The translations under genes were made by a program, and so were the position numbers. The notes under the pieces were generated by a model. That model was not told the origin of the DNA. It searched no databases and was given only the letters and a program-made list of their open reading frames with translations. Positions 57,254 to 64,000 of a stretch of DNA of 64,000 bases are shown one piece after another (position 1 is the first letter of the stretch; each line of letters opens with the position of its first letter). The DNA is taken from the NCBI RefSeq assembly GCF_009763255.1, contig NZ_WSJB01000007.1:1-64000 (forward strand), read 5' to 3'. The stretch comes from Bordetella sp. 02P26C-1 (GTDB lineage: Bacteria > Pseudomonadota > Gammaproteobacteria > Burkholderiales > Burkholderiaceae_B).

Positions 57254-58426
57254 GTGACTGCCATTACTGATACCGACGATATCCGCTGGATGCGCCATGC
57301 CTTGGCGCTTGCCCGCAGCGTGATGAATACCACTACGCCCAATCCCCGCGTGGGCTGCGTCATCGTGCGCGAGGGCCGCGTGATCGGAGAAGGCGCAACT
57401 CAGCCGCCCGGCGGCCCACATGCCGAGATCTGCGCCTTGCGAGACGCGAGCGCCCGAGGCGAGTCCGTGGCCGGTGCGACGATGTACGTGACCTTGGAGC
57501 CGTGCAGCCATTTTGCGCGCACCCCTCCTTGTGTCGATGCCGTGGTCGCCGCCCAGCCGGCGCGCGTGGTCGTCGCCATGGGCGATCCTAATCCCCAGGT
57601 CAATGGACGGGGTCTGGCCCGCCTGCGCGCCGCGGGCATTGCCGTCTCCACCAATGTCTGCGCCGATGAGGCGCTCGAAATCAACGCGGGCTTCATCGCG
57701 CGAATGAGCCGAGGTACGCCGTGGGCTTGGGTCAAAATGGCCACCTCGCTTGATGGCCGCAGCGCGTTGCATAACGGCGTGTCGCAATGGATTACCGGGC
57801 AGGCCGCGCGCGCGGACGGGCACGCATGGCGCGCGCGCAGCTGCATCGTGCTGACCGGCATGGGCACCATATTGAAAGACAATCCGCGTCTGAACGTGCG
57901 CGAGGTCGCTACGACGCGCGCGCCACGCCGCGCGGTGGTCGACGCCGCATTCGAGATCCCGGAAGACGCGCAACTATTCGAAAGCGCCCAGGCCGACGGC
58001 GTGGAGACCTTGATCTTCACCGCCAATACGGCGGCGGAACATTCCGATAAGGCCGCGCGCTTGGCGCAACGAAATGTGCGAGTCATTACGTTGCCTGAAG
58101 CGGAAGGGCCACGCGTAGATCTGCCAGCGATGATGCGCTGGCTGGGCAGTCACGATATCAACGAAGTGCATGTCGAGGCCGGTGCGGGCCTGGGCGGTGC
58201 GCTACTGTCCGCAGGCTGTGTAGATGAGTTGCTCGTCTATCTGGCCCCCGTGCTGTTGGGCGATGCCGCCGCGATGCTGCGTCTGCCCTTGATCGAGCAC
58301 TTGGAGCATGCGCGCCGGTTTGAATTTGCCGATATGGTGCGCGTGGGCGCCGATTTGCGGCTGCGCGCGCGAGATGCGAATCGTTGGAGTGCATTACGCC
58401 AAGCAATAACCTGCGCGGAAAATTAA
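57254..58426 (+). CDS. ribD: Bifunctional riboflavin deaminase/reductase
   Basis: 390 residues from GTG 57254. The N-terminal deaminase holds zinc with GGPHAEICAL and PCSHFARTPPCVDAV. The C-terminal reductase begins near 155 with WVKMATSLDGRSAL. It converts the first riboflavin pyrimidine to its ribitylamino form. No FMN riboswitch was found upstream. Confidence 0.95.
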   Translation: MTAITDTDDIRWMRHALALARSVMNTTTPNPRVGCVIVREGRVIGEGATQPPGGPHAEICALRDASARGESVAGATMYVTLEPCSHFARTPPCVDAVVAAQPARVVVAMGDPNPQVNGRGLARLRAAGIAVSTNVCADEALEINAGFIARMSRGTPWAWVKMATSLDGRSALHNGVSQWITGQAARADGHAWRARSCIVLTGMGTILKDNPRLNVREVATTRAPRRAVVDAAFEIPEDAQLFESAQADGVETLIFTANTAAEHSDKAARLAQRNVRVITLPEAEGPRVDLPAMMRWLGSHDINEVHVEAGAGLGGALLSAGCVDELLVYLAPVLLGDAAAMLRLPLIEHLEHARRFEFADMVRVGADLRLRARDANRWSALRQAITCAEN

Positions 58427-58482
58427 ACCTTTCTGTTTTCAGCTTTTTCCGGGGCCTGGGCCCGAATTGAAGGAACACACAC

Positions 58483-59106
58483 ATGTTTACTGGTCTGGTC
58501 GCGGCAGTGGGCCGTATCTCTCATCTCGAACCCCTGGGTGATGACAAGCAGGGGGGCGTACGCTTGACGATAGACGCGGGCGATCTGGATCTGCGCGATG
58601 TCAGCATCGGGGATTCCATCGCCGTGCAAGGCGCCTGCATGACGGTCGTCGCGCTACAAGCTCAGCAATTCCAAGTCGATGTGTCTCGTGAGAGCCTCAA
58701 CTTGACGGTGGGCCTGGATCGCACTGGCGAAGTCAATTTGGAAAAATCGTTGCGCGTGGGCGACCAGATCGGCGGTCATCTCGTATCGGGTCATGTCGAT
58801 GGCATGGGCGAGGTCGTGAGCTTCGAACCGGTGGGGGAATCGCGTGAACTGGTGATCCGCGTGCCCGCACATCTGGCCCGGTTCATGGCCTACAAAGGTT
58901 CCATTACCGTCAATGGCATCAGTCTCACCGTCAACCGCGTGATTGATCTGGACGCTGGGTGCAACATCAGCATCAACATCATCCCGCATACACAACTGGT
59001 CACGACATTGCGCAATGTGCGCGCCGGCGATCGCGTCAATCTCGAAGTCGACACGATTGCGCGCTATGTGGAACGGATGCTCGGCAGCAAAACCGCGGCG
59101 GCGTAA
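58483..59106 (+). CDS. ribE: Riboflavin synthase, alpha chain
   Basis: 207 residues. Two tandem lumazine-binding domains are present: FTGLVAAVGRI near 2 and HLVSGHVDGMGEV near 100, followed by ITVNGISLTVN. It dismutates two lumazines to riboflavin. It follows ribD by 56 nt with a TGAAGGA ribosome site. Confidence 0.95.
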   Translation: MFTGLVAAVGRISHLEPLGDDKQGGVRLTIDAGDLDLRDVSIGDSIAVQGACMTVVALQAQQFQVDVSRESLNLTVGLDRTGEVNLEKSLRVGDQIGGHLVSGHVDGMGEVVSFEPVGESRELVIRVPAHLARFMAYKGSITVNGISLTVNRVIDLDAGCNISINIIPHTQLVTTLRNVRAGDRVNLEVDTIARYVERMLGSKTAAA

Positions 59107-59156
59107 GCGACACAGACCGTTCAATCAATTCACCAAATGATGATTCTTTTACTTGA

Positions 59157-59186
59157 TTGACGGAACTTGTTCCGCGATGCTATAGC
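59157..59186 (+). promoter_or_regulatory. Probable prkA operon promoter with spacer dyad
   Basis: TTGACG (59157-59162) and TATAGC (59181-59186) are 18 bp apart. The dyad CGGAAC-TT-GTTCCG (59161-59174) lies in the spacer, and TCAATCAA/TTGATTGA (59121-59128, 59153-59160) flanks the -35. A long leader of about 165 nt follows. The arrangement suggests repression by a dimeric regulator; it is not a sigma54 site. Confidence 0.5.
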
Positions 59187-59356
59187 CTAACTTAACACGG
59201 TCACGTTGATCCGCTCTCCAAACGCGTATGCCAAAAGCAACATATCGACATGACCCCGGGTTTTTCATGACGAGAAAGTTGTAGCGGCATTCGCGATTGG
59301 GGCACACAATGGGATGACGGACTTGTTAACCGACCATGCGATGTAGGAGGTTATCC

Positions 59357-61282
59357 GTGCATAACATCGTTGAAGGCTTCAAATCGCAGTATGCGCAGGA
59401 TCAGGAAACCGAGCTGTCCCTAGAGGAGTATCTCGATCTCGTCAGAACTGATCCCATGGCTTATGCCAGCCCCGCGGAGCGGATGTTGGCAGCCATAGGA
59501 GAGCCGGAACTGATCGATACCCGCAATGACCCGCGGTTGTCTCGATTGTTCTCCAATCGCGTGGTGCGGCGTTATCCCGCATTCAAAGAGTTCTTCGGCC
59601 TCGAAGAGGTCATCGATCAGATCGTGGCTTTCTTCAAGCATGCCGCGCAGGGTCTGGAAGAACGCAAGCAAATCCTCTATCTGTTGGGCCCGGTAGGCGG
59701 GGGCAAGTCCTCCATTGCCGAACGTCTGAAAGTATTGATGGAGGCCTATCCCATTTATGCACTCAAGGGTTCCCCCATCAACGAATCGCCCTTGGGTCTG
59801 TTCCACCCCGATCGTTTTGGCGATACCTTGGAAAAGGAGTACGGGGTTCCCAAGCGCTATCTGAGCGGCATCATGTCGCCGTGGGCCGTCAAGCGCCTCA
59901 AGGAATTCGACGGCGATATCTCGAAGTTTCGCGTGGTGCGGCTGACGCCCTCGGTCCTGCGGCAAGTCGCTATCGCCAAGACCGAACCGGGCGATGAGAA
60001 CAACCAGGATATCTCCTCGCTGGTTGGCAAGGTCGACATACGCAAGCTCGACCGGCACTCGCAAGACGACCCGGACGCCTACAGCTATTCGGGCGGCTTG
60101 TGCCTGGCCAACCAGGGCTTGCTCGAATTCGTCGAGATGTTCAAGGCGCCCATCAAGATGCTGCACCCGTTGCTCACGGCCACGCAGGAAGGCAACTTCA
60201 AGGGCACCGAGGGCTTCTCCGCGATCCCGTTCAACGGCCTGATTCTGGCGCACTCGAACGAATCGGAATGGCAGACCTTTCGCAACAACAAGCATAACGA
60301 AGCGTTCCTTGATCGTATCTATATCGTCAAGGTGCCGTATTGCTTGCAGGTCACCGAAGAGGTCGAGATCTACAAGAAGCTCTTGCGTAATAGTTCGCTC
60401 GCCAACGCGCCCTGCGCGCCGGGCACGCTGGACATGATGGCGCAGTTCTCGGTGCTTACACGCCTGAAGGAACCCGAGAACTCCAGCATCTACTCCAAGC
60501 TACGCGTCTACGATGGCGAGACGTTAAAAGATGTGGATCCCAAAGCCAAGGCGTTGCAAGAGTACAAGGACTACGCGGGCACCGATGAAGGCATGACGGG
60601 CGTGTCCACGCGGTTCGCCTATAAGATCTTGTCCAGCGTATTCAATTACGATCAAACCGAGGTGGCCGCCAACCCCGTGCATTTGATGTACGTGCTTGAG
60701 CAACGCATCGGCCGCGAGGATTATCCCGAAGAGATTCGTCGGCGTTACCTGGATTTCATCAAGGGATATCTGGCCCCGCGTTACGCCGAATTCATCGGCA
60801 AGGAAATTCAGACTGCCTATCTGGAGTCGTATTCCGAGTACGGGCAGAACATTTTTGACCGGTATGTGACGTTCGCGGATTGCTGGATTCAAGACGAGGA
60901 ATTCCGTGACCCCGAGACTGGCGAGAGCTTCGATCGCAGCGCGTTGAACGACGAGCTGGAAAAAATCGAAAAACCCGCTGGTATCGCCAACCCGAAAGAC
61001 TTCCGCAACGAGATCGTCAACTTTGTTCTGCGGGCGCGGGCCAATAATGCCGGACGTAATCCGGCCTGGACCAGCTACGAGAAACTGCGCGAAGTGATCG
61101 AGAAGAAAATGTTCTCGAACACCGAGGATCTGCTGCCCGTGATCTCCTTCAACGCGAAAGCGTCGGCGGAAGATCGCACCAAGCATCAGAGTTTCGTCGA
61201 TCGCATGGTGGAAAAGGGCTACACCGAGAAGCAGGTGCGTCTGTTGTGCGAATGGTATCTGCGCGTGAGGAAGTCATCCTGA
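59357..61282 (+). CDS. prkA: PrkA-type serine protein kinase (YeaG)
   Basis: 641 residues, close to E. coli YeaG (644). The AAA-type ATP loop is GPVGGGKSSIAERL near 110, and the C-terminal half has the PrkA domain ending in VRLLCEWYLRVRK. In enterobacteria YeaG/YeaH respond to nitrogen starvation and stress. GTG 59357 has AGGAGG 6 nt upstream; a TTG/ATG option earlier adds a non-family extension. yeaH starts 12 nt later. Confidence 0.94.
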   Translation: MHNIVEGFKSQYAQDQETELSLEEYLDLVRTDPMAYASPAERMLAAIGEPELIDTRNDPRLSRLFSNRVVRRYPAFKEFFGLEEVIDQIVAFFKHAAQGLEERKQILYLLGPVGGGKSSIAERLKVLMEAYPIYALKGSPINESPLGLFHPDRFGDTLEKEYGVPKRYLSGIMSPWAVKRLKEFDGDISKFRVVRLTPSVLRQVAIAKTEPGDENNQDISSLVGKVDIRKLDRHSQDDPDAYSYSGGLCLANQGLLEFVEMFKAPIKMLHPLLTATQEGNFKGTEGFSAIPFNGLILAHSNESEWQTFRNNKHNEAFLDRIYIVKVPYCLQVTEEVEIYKKLLRNSSLANAPCAPGTLDMMAQFSVLTRLKEPENSSIYSKLRVYDGETLKDVDPKAKALQEYKDYAGTDEGMTGVSTRFAYKILSSVFNYDQTEVAANPVHLMYVLEQRIGREDYPEEIRRRYLDFIKGYLAPRYAEFIGKEIQTAYLESYSEYGQNIFDRYVTFADCWIQDEEFRDPETGESFDRSALNDELEKIEKPAGIANPKDFRNEIVNFVLRARANNAGRNPAWTSYEKLREVIEKKMFSNTEDLLPVISFNAKASAEDRTKHQSFVDRMVEKGYTEKQVRLLCEWYLRVRKSS

Positions 61283-61294
61283 GCGAGGTGAATC

Positions 61295-62557
61295 ATGAAT
61301 TCACTGATCGACCGGCGTTTGAATGGCCGCAACAAGAGTGCGGTCAACCGCGAACGCTTTCTCAGGCGATATAAAGACCAGATCCGCAAATCTGTACAGG
61401 ATATGGTGCGCGAGCGGTCCATCGAAGACATGGACCAGGGCGGGGAAGTGAACCTGCCGGCTCGCGATATCTCTGAGCCGCATTTTCGGCACGGTCCCGG
61501 AGGCGATCGCGAGCTCGTCCATCCGGGTAACCGTGAGTTCGTCAAAGGCGACACATTCCAGCGGCCCAAAGGCGGGCAGGGCGCTGGCGGTTCCGAGCCT
61601 GGCGAGGGCGAGTCGGTGGATCAGTTCACCTTCAGCCTCTCGCGCGCGGAGTTCCTGAATCTGTTTTTCGAGGATCTTGAGCTGCCGCATTTGATTCGCA
61701 TGCAACTCGGTGATGTCAACGAGAAGAAATGGCAGCGCGCGGGCTATACGACTACCGGTTCGCCCAGCTTGTTGAGCGTCAGTCGCACGCTCAAGGCGTC
61801 GCTTTCCCGGCGTGTCGCATTGACCGTGGCCGCACGCTCGGCGCTGGAAGCGGCACAAGCCAAACTCGATGCGGCGATCGCAGCCGGTGCGCCACGCGCC
61901 GAGGTGGATGCCCTGCGCCAGGAGGTCGAAGACTGTCGGCAACGCCTGGAAAACGTGCCGTTTCTCGACGATCTGGATCTTCGCTATCGCAACCGCATCG
62001 CTGTCACGCAACCCATGGCGCGCGCCGTCATGTTCTGCCTGATGGATGTGTCCGGTTCGATGGACGAGGGCAAAAAGGATCTCGCCAAGCGCTTCTTCAC
62101 GCTGCTTTATCTGTTCCTCTCGCGCAAGTACGAACATGTCGAAGTCGTCTTCATCCGTCATACGGATAACGCCGAAGAAGTCGACGAGCAGACCTTCTTT
62201 TACGATCCCAAGAGTGGCGGCACCATCGTGCTTTCGGCGCTGGAGCTGATGAACGAGATTGTTCAGAAACGCTTTCCGCCCACCGCCTGGAACATCTATG
62301 GCGCTCAGGCCAGCGATGGCGATTCGTTCGGGGCCGATGCGGGCAAGAGTGCGCGCTATCTGGCTGAACACCTGCTGCCCGCGACCCGCTATTTCGCCTA
62401 TATCGAGGTCCCCGATTCCGCCGAGTCCCGTAAAAGCAGCCTGTGGGCGGAATACGAGCAGAAGAGCGCGCCGCATTTTGTGATGCGCAGGATCTGCGAA
62501 CGCGGTGAGATCTATCCCGTGTTCCACGATCTGTTCAAGAAGGAGCCCGTATCATGA
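61295..62557 (+). CDS. DUF444 family VWA-like protein (YeaH/YhbH)
   Basis: 420 residues. It has the N-terminal NSLIDRRLNGRNKSAVNRERF, a glycine-rich stretch near 80-110, and a von Willebrand A-like domain with LMDVSGSMDEGKKDLAKRF (MIDAS DxSxS). It is the standard partner of PrkA and SpoVR. The stop overlaps the spoVR start (ATGA). Confidence 0.94.
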   Translation: MNSLIDRRLNGRNKSAVNRERFLRRYKDQIRKSVQDMVRERSIEDMDQGGEVNLPARDISEPHFRHGPGGDRELVHPGNREFVKGDTFQRPKGGQGAGGSEPGEGESVDQFTFSLSRAEFLNLFFEDLELPHLIRMQLGDVNEKKWQRAGYTTTGSPSLLSVSRTLKASLSRRVALTVAARSALEAAQAKLDAAIAAGAPRAEVDALRQEVEDCRQRLENVPFLDDLDLRYRNRIAVTQPMARAVMFCLMDVSGSMDEGKKDLAKRFFTLLYLFLSRKYEHVEVVFIRHTDNAEEVDEQTFFYDPKSGGTIVLSALELMNEIVQKRFPPTAWNIYGAQASDGDSFGADAGKSARYLAEHLLPATRYFAYIEVPDSAESRKSSLWAEYEQKSAPHFVMRRICERGEIYPVFHDLFKKEPVS

Positions 62558-64000
62558 ACGTCAACGCGCTCACCGGGGCCGACTTCCCGCGACAATCAAC
62601 ACCGTCGGCCAGACCGATCTCCGAAGGGTCGGAATGGACCTTCGAACTCATTCAACGCTACGACGAGGCCATTGCCGAAGTGGCGCAGGAGTTCGGGCTC
62701 GATACCTATCCGAACCAGATCGAGGTCATTACTTCCGAACAGATGCTGGACGCGTACGCGTCGGGCGGCTTGCCCATCGGCTATCCACATTGGTCATACG
62801 GCAAGGAATTCATCCGCAACGAGCAATACTATCGTCGCGGCATGCAGGGGCTGGCGTACGAGATCGTCATCAACTCGAACCCTTGCATTGCGTATCTGAT
62901 GGAAGAAAACACCATGGCCATGCAGGCCTTGGTAATCGCGCACGCGTGCTATGGGCACAACTCGTTTTTCAAGGGCAACTATCTCTTTCGTCAATGGACC
63001 GATGCGGACAGCATCCTCGACTACTTGGTGTTTGCGCGCAAGTACGTGATGGATTGCGAAAGCCGGTATGGGATCGATGCCGTCGAGGCCATCATCGACT
63101 CTTGCCATGCGTTGAGCCCGCATGGTGTTGATCGCTATAAGCGCCCCATGCCGATCTCGTACAAAGAGGAGGCGCAGCGACAGGCTGAAAGAGAGGAACA
63201 CGCGCGGCTGCAATACAACGACCTGTGGCGCACCTTGCCGCGCGTGGAACCCGACCTGGCGGCCGAGAAGCAACGCAGCGTCTTTCCGCCAGAGCCGGAA
63301 GAGAACCTGCTCTACTTCATCGAAAAGCATTCCCCCAAGCTGGAACCCTGGCAAAAGGAACTCGTGCGCATCGTGCGCAAGATCGCCCAGTATTTTTATC
63401 CGCAGGGGCAGACCAAGGTGATGAACGAGGGCTGGGCCACGTTCTGGCACTACACGATCTTGAACCGTCTGCACGAGAAAGGCTTGGTCAACGATGGCTT
63501 TATGATGGAGTTCCTGCAAAGCCATACCAATGTGGTCAGTCAACGCGGTTTCGACGAACGCGGTTACGGCGGGATCAATCCCTACGCGCTAGGCTTTGCG
63601 ATGATGCAGGATATTCGCCGCATCTGCGAGGCTCCCACGGACGAAGACCGTAAATGGTTTCCGGATATCGCGGGTAGCGACTGGCGCCAAACGCTGGACT
63701 TCGCGATGAGAAACTTCAAGGATGAGTCGTTCATCTCGCAATACCTGTCGCCCCGGTTAATACGCGAATTCCGCTTCTTTGCGATCGCAGACCATGAGGC
63801 CAAGCCCGTGTTGGAAATCGCCGCGATTCACGACGACGAAGGCTACCGGCAAATCCGTAAACTGCTCGCCGAGCAGCACAACCGGGACAACCATGTGCCC
63901 GACATACAGATCGTACGCTATCGCCGCGAGTCCGATCGTTCGCTGGTGCTGCGGCATCAGCGGACTCGCGGACGTCCATTGGCCACCGAGGATGCGGATC
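62554..64000 (+). CDS. SpoVR family protein (YcgB), cut by window end
   Basis: 482 codons from ATG 62554 are open to the window end, where the frame has no stop yet. About 30 residues are probably missing, since family members have about 510. Typical segments are SEWTFELIQRYDEAIAEVA, PHWSYGKEF, NPCIAYLMEENT and GHNSFFKGNYLFRQW. The E. coli homolog YcgB has no proven biochemical role. It forms the third gene of prkA-yeaH-spoVR. Confidence 0.93.
   Translation, partial: MNVNALTGADFPRQSTPSARPISEGSEWTFELIQRYDEAIAEVAQEFGLDTYPNQIEVITSEQMLDAYASGGLPIGYPHWSYGKEFIRNEQYYRRGMQGLAYEIVINSNPCIAYLMEENTMAMQALVIAHACYGHNSFFKGNYLFRQWTDADSILDYLVFARKYVMDCESRYGIDAVEAIIDSCHALSPHGVDRYKRPMPISYKEEAQRQAEREEHARLQYNDLWRTLPRVEPDLAAEKQRSVFPPEPEENLLYFIEKHSPKLEPWQKELVRIVRKIAQYFYPQGQTKVMNEGWATFWHYTILNRLHEKGLVNDGFMMEFLQSHTNVVSQRGFDERGYGGINPYALGFAMMQDIRRICEAPTDEDRKWFPDIAGSDWRQTLDFAMRNFKDESFISQYLSPRLIREFRFFAIADHEAKPVLEIAAIHDDEGYRQIRKLLAEQHNRDNHVPDIQIVRYRRESDRSLVLRHQRTRGRPLATEDAD

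Noticed and set aside
58427-58482. FMN riboswitch before ribE, or TPP riboswitch before thiD
   Set aside because: The gaps are too short or lack the conserved helices.
59107-59356. Sigma54 promoter for prkA
   Set aside because: No GG-N10-GC core with flanking consensus was found; a sigma70 match is better.
1-64000. tRNA, rRNA, insertion sequence, integrase or toxin-antitoxin genes
   Set aside because: None was seen on either strand; apparent T-loop-like strings fall inside coding sequence such as nrdA.

Overview
The window reads as chromosomal DNA of a GC-rich betaproteobacterium of the Alcaligenaceae (Bordetella/Achromobacter type). This rests on gene content and order (thiD-thiE-hemL next to rubredoxin; aroQ-accB-accC-prmA; argC-DUF6776-erpA-anmK-M23-tyrS; glyA-nrdR-ribD-ribE) and on an Ala/Lys histone H1-like protein of the BpH1 kind. 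No phage, insertion sequence, CRISPR, tRNA or rRNA was seen; this is core chromosome with one catabolic block.

Layout. 1-98: the last codons of a LivF-type ABC transporter ATPase. 99-833: a non-coding gap with a large imperfect inverted repeat (253-412) and a strong hairpin (506-540). 834-8679: a tight seven-gene operon for CoA-dependent aerobic breakdown of an ortho-substituted benzoate (anthranilate or salicylate): fused monooxygenase/reductase, SDR dehydrogenase, enoyl-CoA hydratase, acyl-CoA dehydrogenase, aryl-CoA ligase, thioesterase, RidA. 8812-11564 (minus): hemL, thiE and a divergent thiD. 11734-13722 (plus): rubredoxin, yqgE, ruvX, plsC. 13848-22592 (minus): apaH, lptG, mtgA, aroE, a TonB-like protein, an RNase II-family exonuclease, a YqiA-like esterase, mpl. 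22661-29696 (plus): TlpA-like thioredoxin, aroQ, accB, accC, prmA, a DUF3426 protein, a nucleoside-kinase-like PfkB protein, a glycine-zipper lipoprotein. 29847-35709 (minus): YggT protein, histone H1-like protein, nrdB, nrdA, with two NrdR boxes upstream of nrdA. 36218-41992: lipoprotein, MFS transporter, gltX (minus), Pat-type acetyltransferase. 42104-43416 (minus): esterase and darP. 43488-49793 (plus): pmbA, a TRAP binding protein, rplM-rpsI, argC, a DUF6776 protein, erpA. 49907-52486 (minus): anmK and an M23 peptidase. 52793-59106 (plus): tyrS, a YbhB-like protein, glyA, nrdR, ribD, ribE. 59357-64000 (plus): the stress operon prkA-yeaH-spoVR, cut by the window end.

How the parts connect. 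The first operon can activate an aromatic acid to its CoA thioester, dearomatise it with one fused flavoprotein and pass the ring to beta-oxidation-type steps; the RidA protein suits the enamine/imine chemistry expected when the substrate is anthranilate. The nrdAB promoter carries paired NrdR sites with 31-bp centre spacing, one over the -10, and nrdR itself lies 21 kb away in the same window. NrdA carries two ATP cones. Cell-wall genes (mtgA, mpl, anmK, M23) and envelope genes (lptG, plsC) are spread through the window.

The least explained DNA is two long intergenic inverted-repeat elements (253-412 and 54867-54999), each with arms of 34-42 nt and a structured loop of 65-76 nt. They are the best candidates for something undescribed here. 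Functions are assigned from sequence motifs and family knowledge only; no database search was possible.
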